From Boswellia sacra (lineage: Eukaryota > Streptophyta > Magnoliopsida > Sapindales > Burseraceae): DNA of 64,000 nt. The notes under the pieces are model-generated. The model saw nothing but the letters and a program-made list of their open reading frames with translations. It was not told where the DNA came from and made no database searches. The translations under genes were made by a program, and so were the position numbers. Location of the stretch: the NCBI GenBank assembly GCA_013180625.2, contig SNVD02013892.1:558001-622000 (forward strand), in the 5' to 3' direction. Of the stretch, positions 33,135 to 46,373 are shown in pieces. Numbering within the stretch: position 1 is the stretch's first letter; the number at the start of each line of letters is the position of its first letter.

Positions 33135-34612
33135 GGCTCGGCCTCCGTTTTCGGCCTCTCAGTCTACGGTTTTGTACGGACAACTGATCCTCCAAGGACC
33201 ACGTTTTGAGTGTTGGTAACCCTAGACAAACTCTGAAGCAACTTCCTTAATAGTGTACTCGACACTCGAAGTTCGAAGGCGGTTTGGGTTTTATGGTCAA
33301 ATTACCCTAATCCTAATTTTTATTTTTTAAACCAATTATTTTAAATGTAGCAAAATCATGTAAATAAATATTATTCTTGTTTTAAAAAAATGAAATATAT
33401 AATACAACTATATTTTTAAGATAATAAATTATAATTGCTTTGAGTAAAATTATTAAAGATCAAGATATTTCCCCAACAAAAAAAAAAAAAGAAAATTTAT
33501 TGGCGCTATCTCTCCTCGCTCTCCTCGTTACCTAAAAAAAATTTCTTCTAACAAGGTTCACTTAAAATATTTATTTCTTATAATAAATATTAAATTTGTG
33601 CTGTTCTTACTTTAATTTTTATCAATATATAATTACTTTATTAAAGAAACCTTTTGATTGATATATGAGGGGGTTTTTTACCCCCAATTTTTTCATCAAT
33701 ACATCCGCTTACTTAATAAATCCTTTTATTAAATTTTAAAATTAATCTTTGTTTTATAACTCACCTTAATACCCTATTAATCATTTTTTTTTAAATATCA
33801 TAAGGCATCGCCTCCAAAGTTATTTCTTTATTTTCTAACATTTTTAAAATATTATTTTTTTCCAAAATTAACATTTACCAATACATTTAAATTAATATCA
33901 ATCACATATTATTTTTTAAATTAAAAAAAATTAAAATAAACTCAACCGCATATTATTTGCAAATTTCAAAAATAAAAACTCAAAATACACAAATAAATAA
34001 TACTTTATGATCCTCAATTGTAATTTTATTAAGTGATGGTTTTGTAATTGATTTTTTTTTTTCTAAAGTTGGTGCATTAATCAAACTTTGGATGCAAATA
34101 ACTCCGCCTTTTATATATTTGTGTTCAAAATTTTGTCCTAGCATGTCTCTTCTTCTTTTCCTATTGATGCAGTTAAGTTTTGTCCATTGTTTAAATTTAC
34201 TTTTTATTTGATTTAAGGTTTTAACTTATTCAAAATAGGTATTTCTTTTTTATTTTCTCGCTGGTAGATTATAAAGTTTGTACACAAATAAATAAATAAG
34301 TAAACGTACCTGTAGTCTTTGAACTCATTGGTTTTTTTAGCCATATACATATATATTAGAGAGAGGATGCTTTGACATAAGCTTTTTAAGACAAAACTAA
34401 ATATAATTTTATAGTAATTGATCTACAAAATCTAATAATTAAGTTAATTGATGAGTTGACAGTATTAAATATAATTTATAAATTTTTATTTTCAAACATT
34501 AGATTTTATTAAATTAATAACTCTAAATTTGTGTTAATAACTGTAGTTAGATTGTGTAGAAAAATATAAAATATTTTTAAAAAAATGAATCGAGTAAAGG
34601 ATGAATATCAAC
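33135..34612. other. AT-rich intergenic DNA upstream of TOM20
   Basis: The first ~120 bp are probably the TOM20 5' UTR and promoter. A single ACTCGACACTCGA lies near 33,256, the same core as the satellite motif at 7.4-11.6 kb, but only once. The remainder is AT-rich without genes. Confidence 0.5.
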
Positions 34613-35418
34613 AACCACCCGTCTGCTTTGCATTAATCACCGGGGAAAGGTTTTCTAATCTCATTCACCACCCCTGTGTTTTCAGAATTTCGTTATTTCC
34701 CACCCTAACTACCAGTTGCCGTCAGTCAAATCTGATATTAAGCTATAGAAGTGCAATTACGCATTTACCCTGAGAAGTAATAAAAAGAATTAAACTACAA
34801 TACTAAAAACTTATTTTATTTATTTAGTTTTAAATAAACTTCCTCTTCCTCACATCTACTCTTTCACAAGAAAAAAAATTATCAGCCATCCTCTTTGAGC
34901 TTTGCGGTGAATGGTTTTTTTGAGAGATGTAGAAAAATACTTTGGTTTTACTTATCTCAATAATCCAAGCAAAGATACCATAGAAAAATCAGAGATGCAA
35001 AGATAGTTTCAATAATAAACTAGATCAAACTCAAATCCTGTTTTATGTGTTACACAATTTTCAATATATTTTACATTCAATATCAACAACATATTTTTTT
35101 TAAAATTCAAAATAATTTAAAATCAATCATATATTCTTAAATTCTATTAAAAACAAAAATACAAAATCACAAAAAGAACGTATCTTTTAAGTGTTGTTGA
35201 TAAGTGACCGGGCATTTGAGGTTTTAACAATTTTTTTGAGTAGGTCAAGTTGAATATCAATTTTGCCCTTCCAAGTTCCAAGCTTGCTAATTTCAAATCG
35301 CATCAGGCTTCACTCTTTAGGGATGCAATTGAAAGAATTCGGAAACCACAGGGGTAATGAAAAATCGAAAGCGAAAATCTTTCTCTAGTTGATATCACGC
35401 AAAACACGAGGGTGGTCG
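34613..35418. repeat. ~0.8-kb element with diverged ~100-bp terminal inverted repeats
   Basis: The left end (ACCACCCGTCTGCTTTGC, then CACCCCTGTGTTTTCAGAAT) pairs in reverse complement with the right end (ACCACCCTCGTGTTTTGC, then TACCCCTGTGGTTTCCGAAT). The interior is AT-rich and non-coding. The superfamily is undetermined; long TIRs fit a MULE-like MITE. Confidence 0.55.
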
Positions 35419-38379
35419 GTGACGTTCACCCAATGAGGAAAAGCAGCATCACTCAGTCTGTACAGCGGTGAATCCTTTCCAGCCCATCGATTTCATGGTA
35501 GTTTAGTTGTGGTCTGAAGCCCAGATTATTGTATTACAGGTGTGTACATGAAGGGCCGAACTATAAACCATTGGGCCTCCTAAAACAACAGTAGTTGGAC
35601 CTCACGAATATGTTGTGCACCATATTAGAGTCGATATGGAGGCAATTTTGGCGTGAAACTGTGGGTACAGTGGCTGTAGTAATTTTAGTATGATTAATGA
35701 GTTTAATAAGTTAAACAACATCCTTCTATGCTCTATTATTTTTCTGTTTTCTAAAAAAATAAAAAATTAAAGTTCAAACCGTGATAGATTTAAGTGTCTT
35801 GGTAAGTCAAATTTAGACTAAGATATTAGAGGAAACTACTATTTGTGATGCACAATTAAATCGGTGATTAGCCACAATATTCAAATCAATTTTACTAATT
35901 TTATAATTTTCAATAAGGATGGAATGCTACAAATACCTTAAACATTTGATCCTCCCATCCATACTTATTTTTATAAAAATCTAACTTTGATTTTAGGTAA
36001 ATTAAAATTTAATTTTTATAACAATCTATCTTATCATCTTTTGCGACAATAAGAATGATATAGAACGTGTCCGAATTACTGCACAGGGGTTGCACATAAC
36101 CAGAGAGTTAAAACTGTAAAACTATAATGATTTGTACACTTTTTTTTTAATAATGAAGTATTTATTTACCTATTTTGCTTAGAGCGGATCATTACTTGTT
36201 TATGTTTACTTTTAATTAAAATATTTAATTGATTTTATATTTATATTATTTACTTGGCAACGTATATATCATTAAAACAAAATACATTCAAACTAATTAA
36301 TTGTAATTAACTGCACAAGTTTAAAATGTCTTAACAGTTCAATAGATCAAATGTCCATAACTTTTATTAGATTATGTGTATCTTTTAATATGATTAAATC
36401 AATATGACATAAAGTAAAAATTAGATTTTAGGCAAAGTATAAAGATTCGAATATAGCATACCAAAAAGCCATAGTGCGCCTATATCGTAGTAAGAATCCA
36501 AGATGATCAAACAACATTGTCTTGAAGTTGATCCGTCACCGTTTTAGGTTACATTGCAACCAATTTTCACCTAACCACATATAGAAAATAATAAATGAAC
36601 AAATATAAAGATTATTACAAGTTGATGTAATTAAAAATTGGAGCGGTCGGGTGCTCACGGGACATAACAGGAGGCTTGTGATCTTTTTGATAAAGAACCC
36701 ATTTGAATTTACTTCAAATTATTGACTTTCCACTGATCAATCAATGGATATAGACCCATTAGCCCCTAAGAAAATAATTTGCCAGCTAATTTTACACACA
36801 ATTCATGTTTTTTTAATTAATTAAATGTCCCCACACTGTACCCTCTATAATGTTTCTAGAATGACAACTATGTATGTTCGCTTTATTATGGGCTTCATAC
36901 TCATTTCTTCGGTCACATCATTTTGATAATATTTTACATTAAGTTATGGTTATAAAGGCCTATGTGAAGAATATTCAAGTGACAAAATAATAAATATTAG
37001 GTATTTATTTACAAAAAGATGATGGAATAGGTGTTTATTACGAAATGAATTATTGCTTTTTATTATTCATTCCATTGTCAATAATTGAATATTTCTATTA
37101 AGTATTAATCGATATTAACGTAATTATTGTAATTTGTTGAGATATTCCCTCTCTTAATAATCAAATTTGTAATTCTAAAGATATTCTTTATTCACAAAAT
37201 TTGATGTGCAGGACATTTCCCATGAAGTGAAGCGGTGACGTTTACATTATTGAGAAGCGTAATTACATTGTAAATGAAAAATGTAACGGGTGTGTGAGCA
37301 TAAGAAGAAGGTGACAAAAATGTATTAGCTAATATCGAGGTTTCCTAAGCCAAATGAATGGTGTACTATTCTTGTTAAATTTTATTTTAATTTATAATCA
37401 ATAAAATATGTGATAATTTTTCAAATGATGAGATAATATATATAACTTATTATTTTATAATGAAATTTGATTTGACTAAAGAGTCAGGATGCAATGAAGA
37501 TAATGTGGAGGCGACGTGGTGTAAGATTACTCAGATTGATTTGTTGGAGAAGCATAAACATTTAAGGGTGATGTGATCTTATCGGACGGCACGGAGTTAG
37601 CTCTCGCCGACAACTTCTAATTTTGTCAGTTGTCACCTTCTTTTCTGATATTCAAATTTACACCCTCGCTCTCTTTATAGCCTGAACCCAATCTAACAAA
37701 ACGATCCTTCCACTTCCAATACTACACTCACTAAACACGACGGGAGTTGAATTGGAAGGGCCCAGAATTATAGATTTTGATGTTCAAATTATATTATAGA
37801 TATTTTGAAAGAGTTGTTCAATTGAATCTTTATTTTCTACCTCATCATTATCTTTGGACTGTAAAAGTTGTTCTTTCTTCATGACTTAAAAATAATATAT
37901 ATTTATTAAATCAAATTCAATATTCAAGATTTTCGAGTGACACCCCTATAAATTATGATTTTAATTTTGATTTACGATTTATAAAGGATTTTGAGTGCTA
38001 ACGCGAATTAAAACTTACAAGACAGAAAATAATATGAATATGTTTTTTGGGGTTTTCTTTATATTCTTTCTAATAATTTAATTTAAAGATAAAATTATCA
38101 AAACTTATAAAAAAATAAGGATTAATGAGTAAAAAGGAAAAGGGAGTTGAATAGTGCTATTCGCCTTAAAAATATCTAAAATTCGACAAAAATATTTAAC
38201 AGAACCGAACCTGCTGCAGCGCTCAGAATTCCACGTATTTAAATTCAAAACAAAAGAAAGGCCACATCCACAGCCACAGAAAGGGAAAAACCTGTAATCA
38301 TTTTCAAAATCTAAAATAAACGAAAATGGCAAAAACCGCAATTACGAGAACCTGGAAAGGTATTTTAGGCCTAACTGAG
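35419..38379. other. Intergenic DNA, promoter side of the DCD gene
   Basis: AT-rich, without convincing coding frames, tRNA genes or long repeats on either strand. The last few hundred bases are the likely promoter of the gene starting near 38,410. Confidence 0.5.
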
Positions 38380-38387
38380 TATAAATA
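38380..38387 (+). promoter_or_regulatory. TATA box of the N-rich/DCD protein gene
   Basis: TATAAATA lies about 45 bp before a CT-rich leader, a common layout for strong plant promoters. Confidence 0.6.
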
Positions 38388-38431
38388 CAACAAAAATCGT
38401 CCCTTGTTACACATTAAACACACACACGCTC

Positions 38432-38524
38432 ACGCTCTCTCTCTCTCTCTCTCCATCTGTCGAGTGTGTTGTAGGTGGCACAGTTTGGCAGAGATAAAAA
38501 AGGTACCCTCTCTCTCTCTCTCTT
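38432..38524 (+). repeat. CT microsatellites in the presumed 5' leader
   Basis: Two CT runs (about 38,434-38,452 and 38,508-38,522) lie downstream of the TATA box. CT-rich leaders are common in plant genes. Confidence 0.75.
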
Positions 38525-39430
38525 CTTCTATTTCTTGGATCCCGAAATCTAGGGTTCGTCTGGCCATGTAAATTCTCCAGCTCAAGCTTCGTGACTTTCG
38601 CATTTCAAACAAGTATCTACTTGGAACTTGTTTGGTGTTTGTAATTTTAATCTTGATTTTGTTGAGCTTGATTGTTCTGTTACTCTCTTTGTTTGTTGGT
38701 TCTATTGGTTTAGTATTAGAGTCGTTTGCTTTGTGTGGTTTCTGTGTGGGATTAGTATTTTTAGCCGAGCGCGTGCTTTGATATCTGATGCTCATCTGGT
38801 TAGAGATCGAGTCTTAGGCTTGGTTGCATTTAATTTAAATATTGAAAGTGCCTTGTCTGACTTCAGGAATAGAGAATATGTACATATATATATATGTATG
38901 TATGTATATATTTCCTTTCTTTTTTTTTTTCATTTAAATTGGAAGAGATTATTGTGGTCGTGGAGTGGTTTTATTATTATTTTTTAGAGTATTTTTGGGA
39001 AATGCATTCTGGAAACTATTTTAAGAATCTTAAGATTTTTGTTGATTCTGAAGAAGAGATGCATTTTTTTAAGTTATTAGTGAGGGTGAATATCAATTTC
39101 GTAGACCGTATTTTGTATGGCCTTGCCGTATGTTCATGGAGTAAAGTCACATAATATTTACATATTATGTTGTATTATCAAATGGGATACCTTGTAAATG
39201 CTGATTGGTTGGTTATTTTCATTGCGATTTAGGCTTAGTTATCATGCTATGTTTTCTTATGCGTGTAGTCCGTTGAAAAATCTTTTTTTTTTGGTGTTTT
39301 TTTTAACCGATTTACGTAATTGTTTATGTACTATTTGTAGCAATTCTCTTTGTATTATCCTGGATACATAACTTTTTTTTTCTTTTAAAGTGAGGATTTA
39401 AATTTGTGCTATCATGACAGGATTTGGAAG

Positions 39431-41085
39431 ATGGACAACATGCATAGCTTTTGGCAATTGGGTGATGAGCTTCGAGGGCAATCAAAAGTCTCAGAGGACC
39501 AATTGTGGTCAAGGGCTGCCTCAAGGTTGGCTGAGCAGACAAGGTCTAAGGGGGAACGCATGAATAACCTTGATCTCTCAAAGGGCCCCCCTGATATGAG
39601 GCCTAGGGATAAAATTTTGTATCATGAAGATAACAATTATGAGAACTTTAACTTTAACTTCAACAGGTTGAGTCTGGACTCCAAAGTTGCTGAAAATGTG
39701 AGCAAAAATTCCTTCAGAAATGGTGTCTACAACATGAATGCGGTGTACCAGAAGAACAGCGGCCAAAATATGGGAAACCTGATGTTTAACAAGTATAGCG
39801 GAAATAATCTCAGTGTTAATGAGGCCGACAACAATAGCAATAACAACAATGATAATAACAGCTTAAATAATGCAGTTGACAAAAGGTTCAAGACTTTGCC
39901 TGCAACAGAGACACTTCCACGGAATGAGGTGCTTGGAGGATACATCTTTGTCTGTAACAATGACACGATGCAGGAGGATCTAAAGCGTCAGCTATTCGGT
40001 ATTGTTTTCTTTCTTAGTTAAATTTTAACTTTTTTCCATTGTCCTTCTCTTGGTAACTAGTCAAAGGTGAACTGTCAATCTAGTGGCATTTATTTGTTTC
40101 GTGCATGGGTGAAAATTCTTAACCTTGGCAGTATGTGGCTTGACGCAAAACTTAAGGGGCAAACTTTTTATGGTGTGATGTCAAGAATTAAATGGCACGG
40201 TGGTTGTGATGAAATGTCAATCTGTGCAGCATGAATTTCTGAAAACTCCATTTTATGCATTTCAGCTTTCACTTCGTTTTTCCTTTATTGGCAATATTAG
40301 GAGTGTAATTCTCAAGTTTAATTTTTTGTGTTCATCTGATAGGTTTGCCTCCAAGATATAGGGATTCTGTCCGGGCTATAACACCAGGCTTGCCTCTGTT
40401 CCTCTACAATTATACTACTCACCAGTTGCATGGAATCTTTGAGGTTTTTTTTCTCAAACTTAGTACTTCTATTTTTTATTCAAGCCTTAAATTTGGAAAA
40501 CTTTGATATTATATCCTGTCCCGTACAAAATACCATCAGTTTTTATATTAATTTTTTTTTTTAACAATGTCATATGGACCTTTTCTCCTATCTTGTTTTG
40601 GTAACTGTTATGTCTTTAACACTTGTGCTTCTCAAATTAATTTTGCCAGGCGGCAAGTTTTGGAGGCTCCAACATTGATCCAACAGCCTGGGAAGACAAA
40701 AAGTGCAAAGGAGAGTCGAGGTTCCCTGCTCAGGTAAAATTTTGATTAATGAAGACTTTGTTTCTTCTATATTTGGAGTGGAAGATATCTGCTAACTGCA
40801 AACCCTGCTCCTTTTTCTCCCCACAATTAGGTAAGGATCCGCGTTAGAAAACTATGCAAGGCTTTGGAAGAAGATGCTTTTAGGCCAGTCTTGCATCACT
40901 ATGATGGCCCCAAGTTTCGTCTTGAGCTCTCTATTCCTGAGGTACATCACATTCATTTATTGCCATCTGCCGTTTTCCCACCTTTTTTCATGTAATGATT
41001 GATATGAACTGACTTGCATTATATGCTTGTTCTGCAGACTCTGGATCTGTTAGATCTTTGTGAACAGGCGGGCTCTTCAGCATAA
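39431..41085 (+). CDS. NRP: Asparagine-rich protein with DCD domain (NRP, development and cell death)
   Basis: Coding exons: 39431-39998, 40343-40443, 40650-40733, 40831-40941, 41038-41085 (912 nt, 303 residues). The N-terminal half is low complexity, rich in Asn with a run around N-N-S-N-N-N-N-D-N-N. The C-terminal ~130 residues are the DCD domain, starting G-G-Y-I-F-V-C-N, with the F-G-L-P-P-R-Y and P-L-F-L-Y-N-Y motifs. Soybean and Arabidopsis relatives relay ER and osmotic stress to programmed cell death. A leader intron ends with CAG at 39420, ten bases before the ATG. If the first exon ends at CCAT before 38,568, splicing would create an earlier in-frame AT/G start that adds four residues. 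Confidence 0.92.
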
Positions 41086-42528
41086 TCGTAACATTTAGCA
41101 AAATGTGCAAATGTAGTAGTCTGTGTGATGGATGTAAGGTGCCTGCTTTCCACCGATTTTCCTTGGAGAGCGCAAGCTTGGGAACTAGTTTGGTTGTTGA
41201 ATCTTCTGGGGAAAGTAGGAATCGTGGTGTGGGCCAGCTAAATAAATATATTTGTGTCTCGTGAAAACACTTCTCAAGCCTTTGCATTATGTATTATGTT
41301 CAATGGTGTTGTAGTCTTATGGATAGACTTGCAAGGGGTAAAGAGAAGAGTGAGGGCCTCAAAAAGTGAAGGCCCTCGTTATCTTTATTCAGTGCATGTA
41401 AACCAGAGTTTCTGACTGTGATCTTTTGTTTGTAATGTTGGTTTGGATAAATGGAGAACATCGGAACAACATGGAGTTATAATCTACCAAACTTAAGTGT
41501 TCGTAGCTCTACTCTCGCCGGATATCTTTTTTTTCTCTGCAAAGACCTTTAAAAATTAGCTTACTCCTTGAAACAGAAAAAAAAGGAGATTGCCATGGTT
41601 ATATTTGTGCATTAAAACGTTATAAGCCAGGCATTGCTAAGCGTTTCTCGTAGGCAAGCGAGGCTGATGCAATGCGTGCAGGTACAATTCTCAAGATTTT
41701 ACTTAACAAGGGGTCAAGAAACAAGCATGTTTGTCGAAATCTCTAGTGTGCATCTCTGGAGAACAAGAGGAGCTCAAATTGGGTTGCACATTCAGGTGGA
41801 CTGGAAGCAATAGCAGGATGCGCTCTAGTTTGAGCGCCGTTACCTCATCGCGGTCGCAACTCCATGTCTAATTCATATCAGATAGTGGTTTACTTCCATC
41901 TATTTCTTCACTAGTTTTGCATGTCAAAGGTGTCAAAGGGCACTCGCACAACTATAAAGAAAAGAAGAAGAGAAGAGATTTATGTTTATTTGTATTTTTT
42001 AAATTTTTATTTTCAAAATTTTAAAAGAATGTATGACTAATTTTAAATGTTTTTTTTAATTTTGAAAATAATATATGGTTGATATTAATTCAAATGTATT
42101 AAAAAATATAAAAACAGAATTTTGAAAATATAAACAAACAAAACCTAAAAATTTAGGTGATCCAGAAACATATCATATAGTCAAACCACATGTATCAAGT
42201 GTATTGCTAACCAGGTTTCATTTGAACTGGCAACTAAATTAGAAAAAGCAACAATTAATACTCGGAAATATTAGTCATTAGGAACCATTGGAACACCATA
42301 CATAAATTAAAATCCTATCAATTATGGCTTATGAAATCTTCTCCCGACTCGTGTTGCAACATTTAATTCTTTTGTTGCCGCATTCTGCTATTAGATTGCA
42401 GCTGCCTTCACAGTCAATTCTTTCCCTCTGATAAATCCTGAGTGTCATGAAAGCGATGATGCCAAAATTTCACCAAACCCATTCAGCAACAGCTTTATAA
42501 CTTCACACTAGTACAATCAAGCAAGTAA
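41086..42528. other. Convergent 3' regions and spacer
   Basis: The NRP 3' UTR probably extends a few hundred bases, and the ENY2 3' UTR enters from the right. AT-rich middle. No gene seen. Confidence 0.55.
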
Positions 42529-44466
42529 TCAAAGTGCAGCAGATGCAAGAAAAGCACGAATTCTTTGTAACAGTTCAGCCTTTACGGAATCAGGAATAGA
42601 AGCTGCATTGGAAAAAGTTGAAAAGTTTCAGACTTGATTGATCAATACTAAACAGCAGAGAAAGAGAAACTTGATTCTCAAGAGAATTTACAGAAAAGAA
42701 AGAAATCCTCACCTCTGCCCTTTGGTGTAATTACACGTACAAGGTCATCCACAGTAACATTATTTCTCCCTTTCTTCTTTATAAATTGCCTAACGTGTCA
42801 GAGAGATTTTCAAATGTGAAAAGACACAGAATACACAATAATTAGGAGTAAAAATGTCTGTATTCATGCAAAACTTATTAAAAGAAACCTGACTGAGAAA
42901 TTAAATTATAGTTTTCTTTCTTCATTAACTCACATTCCTCGTATACAAGGAGCACAAATCCTTTTCCATGGAAAGAACAAGAATCATAGAAAACTGAAAC
43001 AGGCATGTGACTTGAAGGAAAGGCAAATAACCAATTAGAGTTTAAGTATATATTTTACTACAAATTCCTAAAACTACAGTAAGCACTTTGCTCTTTCTAA
43101 TCATTCTACTTGTTCCTGCAAACTTGAAGCTATTTCCACTCGCCATCTCATCCACCAATGACCAATTAGCTGCATCAAATCCTTATTTTTAGTATCAGTA
43201 TTTTACTCCCCTGAGTTTTACAAGTTACATACAGCAGTAACTGGAAAACTGATTTTTCCTTGACAAGAAGAAGATAATAAAGCAATATTGGAGGTCCATG
43301 AAAACGCTTGGAGCTGCAATTAGGATAGTGATGGTGCTGAGAAAGATAAGAAATCTTTCCACTGTGCAAGTTAGATGTGACTTTCTATGTCGTTCTTCTA
43401 AGCAAAAATCAGTCTTCCATTACATATTGTATTTCTGCTGCAAGTAACTCCTGAAACCTATAGCAAAATTTTAGAGCCCCATTACAATAAAAATTTTATT
43501 GCTCGACCCAGATATGTAAACCAAGTGTAACAGAGTTCTCTAACAGACCAGAGGAATACTTTTGACATGTACTCCCCTCTATCTTACTCAAACAAGTTCA
43601 TAATAACAAATGTGGTAACCAACAGAACCTCACCCTTCTCAAGGCTGTTAATCTCAGAGGACAACTGGTTCGTCCATCCACTGCAATGGGCCGCGGAACA
43701 CTTGTAATACATCTTACTTCAATTCATTTATTGAAGCCACACTACAACCCAACCCATCTAATCGACACCGTATCTCGACCATTGCTCCTGATGCTAAATT
43801 TATCAATTTTATGGTATCACAATGAACCATCTACCAACCTAAGAATTCAAATATTACTAACGTGGCTATAATGCTCTAATCTCCATAAACAATTATTACA
43901 ATAATCCATAAGAAAAAACTAGAAACCAAGACACCTCAATTGGCCCCTTTATTCGATACAGATAAAATTCGTTCAAGAATGATAATAACAGTTAAAAGAA
44001 AATTAAAACCTGCAAAGAGCTTTCATCTCGTCTTTCCACCCACAATCGACAAGTCTTTCTCGCAGAAGCTCCATTAACCTCTCTTTTTCTCCACTCTCAA
44101 TCAACTGTGAATGAAAACCATACCCACAATCATAAATCCACATCAAATTAATCAAGTAACCTAATTTACTTTGATGAAAAAAAAAAAAAACCTTGATGTT
44201 GATAATTTCTTGAAGAGTAGGCTCTTTCGATTGGTCCTCCACTGCATCTGGTGTTGGAGGTCGATTCACCGAATTTCTCCTTTTACCCACAAAATAATTC
44301 GATGCAAAGAGGTAAGATACAAAATTTGTAATTGTCAATTGTTATTTTCAAGCTAAAAAATTTCCTAAACAAGATAACAAAATTTTACTCCTTTACGTGA
44401 CTTTATTTTTCTCTTGAAACAAAAAAAAAATTATTCGGATTCAAGATCATGAGAGAGCACTTACAT
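42529..44466 (-). CDS. ENY2: ENY2/SUS1 transcription and mRNA export factor, start codon split by an intron
   Basis: Coding exons: 44466-44465 (only A and T of the start codon), 44279-44192, 44104-44010, 42789-42713, 42602-42529 (336 nt, 111 residues). ENY2 is a small all-helical subunit of the SAGA deubiquitination module and of TREX-2 at nuclear pores. The core [16 protein letters not shown] and G-W-K-D-E-M motifs and full family length are present. The first exon ends CACAT before GTAAGT and the next begins GAGAAATTC after AAAAG, so splicing makes AT/G AGA AAT. The resulting N-terminus resembles plant ENY2 proteins. The unspliced frame has only a long unrelated extension. It is divergent from the M48 peptidase gene. 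Confidence 0.92.
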
Positions 44467-45118
44467 GTGCTAATGGGTACCGAAAACTATAGATATCCGG
44501 AGCGAGCCAGAAGAAACAGAGAGCGATGTGCGAGAGAAGATGAAAGAAGACACAAAGCGGCTGGCTCGTTTAGAAGCACGTGGTAGTTAAGACTTAAAAG
44601 AGAGCAAATACGCACCGTTTTACTTTCAATTTATTTATTTTAAAGATTAAATTTTTTATTTATTTCAAAGAAGGGAAAATTTAGAAAATAGACAAAATTA
44701 GGGCCCTTATTGAAATTTAAACACATATTGAAAAATTTTTATGTTATTGACACTTTCTTGACAAAAAGACTCAAATATCCTTATATAATCAATTTTTTCC
44801 AAAACCTTATTAATTCCCTCTTCCGACAAAAATAAAGAAAGTAAGTAAACGAAACAAAGAACAAAGAAACCAGTCATTCTTTCATAACTTTACTGCCCGA
44901 AACAACTTTAACAGCTGAAACTGAGCAAATAAGGTAAGAACAACTTTCCTTAATCTCTCTCTAAATGGCAAGAAAAATTCATGTTTTCGTTATTTATCGT
45001 TTTGGTAATTGTCAACCGTATTATATAGCTTAAATATGGGATATATATGTGAATCAAGGTTAGAGATAGTGCCATTTTTATGAAAATTTGCTGAAAATTG
45101 ACAATCGTTGTGAGAAAA

Positions 45119-45440
45119 TCTGGTCTCGATGTCGACGGATGAAGAAGACGATATTTGTCGAGCGTCGTCGAGTGTTGAGCGATTTTGTCGGATCGAATTT
45201 TGACATGTCGGATTATAGTGTCGACTGTCTAGGCGTTATGTCGATTCTAGGTTCGAGTGTCGTGTTAGTGCGTCGAGTTGAGTGCCGAAAGTGACGAGTG
45301 TCGGATGCAAATTTCGTCGAGTTCATGTGTCGAGTATATGTGTCGTGTTAGTCGAGTGTCGTTCATTGTGCGTCGCGTGTCGAGTTATTTATCGAGTGTC
45401 GAGTGTCGAAAGTTTTGTGTCGAGTGTCGTTGAGCGTTTG
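45119..45440 (+). repeat. CpG-rich GTCGAGTGTCG repeat field, left arm
   Basis: Irregular tandem variants of TGTCGAGTGTCG spaced by 10-30 bp lie inside the left arm, upstream of the transposase start. The mirror field lies at 46,745-47,275. The core is the same as in the 809-bp satellite at 7.4-11.6 kb. Confidence 0.85.
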
Positions 45441-45523
45441 GGTAGAACATTCGTTTTTGTGACTTTTGTAAGCAATTTCGTAATGATTTTTTGTCTACGG
45501 ACCTTAGATGATATGTCTCTATC

Positions 45524-46115
45524 ATGCAGGAAATGGAAACTTTACGCATACTTATCGTATACAATGATTCTTGGACTATGCAAGAGAATGGTGGTTATTT
45601 GTACACCGGTGGGATGGGGAAGCCATTGATAATTCGTAGGTGTACTACCTATAATGAGTTGATTGATTGTATTAGTACTAAAATAGATTGGGATCTTCAT
45701 AAGCATAATATGAGTTTAGAGGTTTAATTTGCTTGTAAGGGTGTTCTGCCAATGCCGATTCGTATTGAGACTAACGACGATGTTTGTTTTTTTATACAAC
45801 ATTGTTTGGAGGACCAACAATTATATACACCATTAATTGTCAAACTTGAAGATAGGGAGAAGCAAAAACAGAGGTCAGGATCCGATGCAGTACGTAGGCG
45901 ACAAAGATCTTTTCATCCCTCTTTGTTTCGTTCAGCAAGTGGAAGCAACCAATTAAGTGAGTGTACTCCTGTTTATGCACAACCATAATTGAATGATGAC
46001 GTTGGCATTGAGTTTGAGCAGTATTCAGGGCATACAGGGCATGAGTCAATTAGGGTTGAGATGTTATTTGAAAATGAAGAAGGGGTGCCTCTGTCGATGC
46101 CATCGAGATTGTACC
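45524..46115 (+). pseudogene. Truncated MULE transposase N-terminus, left arm copy
   Basis: It starts at ATG 45524. The encoded sequence has the plant MULE N-terminal pattern: a short beta hairpin with G-G-Y-L-Y-T-G-G, a T-Y-N-E-L-I motif, and then P-M-P-I-R-I with D-D-V-C-F-F-I. A TAA at 45725-45727 breaks the frame where the opposite arm has CAA. A second stop lies near 45,986-45,988, after which frame pieces continue to about 46,115. The catalytic DDE and zinc-knuckle regions are absent. This is a fragment, not a functional gene. Confidence 0.7.
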
Positions 46116-46373
46116 ATGATATCACCTTGCATTGTATATATTATGTTTATATTATGTTTAGTTACATATTTTTTTCGGTAGATAGATTGTGGATATTTAC
46201 ACATTATTGTATAGTGATATTTTTTTGTATAGTCACACATGGTTTCCATGTATAGTGGTACGAAAACTTGTAAATACATATTTTTTCGGTTGTATTAGTA
46301 CATACATGTTTCTCATGTTTTCTGGTTGTATACATTTTTACGGTATAATGGAGGCGAGTGTGCTCTGTGAATA

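Noticed and set aside
38628..39154. Open frames of 119 and 86 codons in the NRP leader intron
   Set aside because: Phe/Val/Tyr-rich low-complexity translations of a T-rich intron with no family features.
44280..44338. Longer ENY2 N-terminus starting with an ATG at 44338
   Set aside because: The extension is unlike ENY2 proteins. The AT/G junction gives a family-like start with good splice sites.
45282..45629. 115-codon frame in the left foldback arm
   Set aside because: It is built from the CpG-rich repeat field and overlaps the transposase fragment in another frame.
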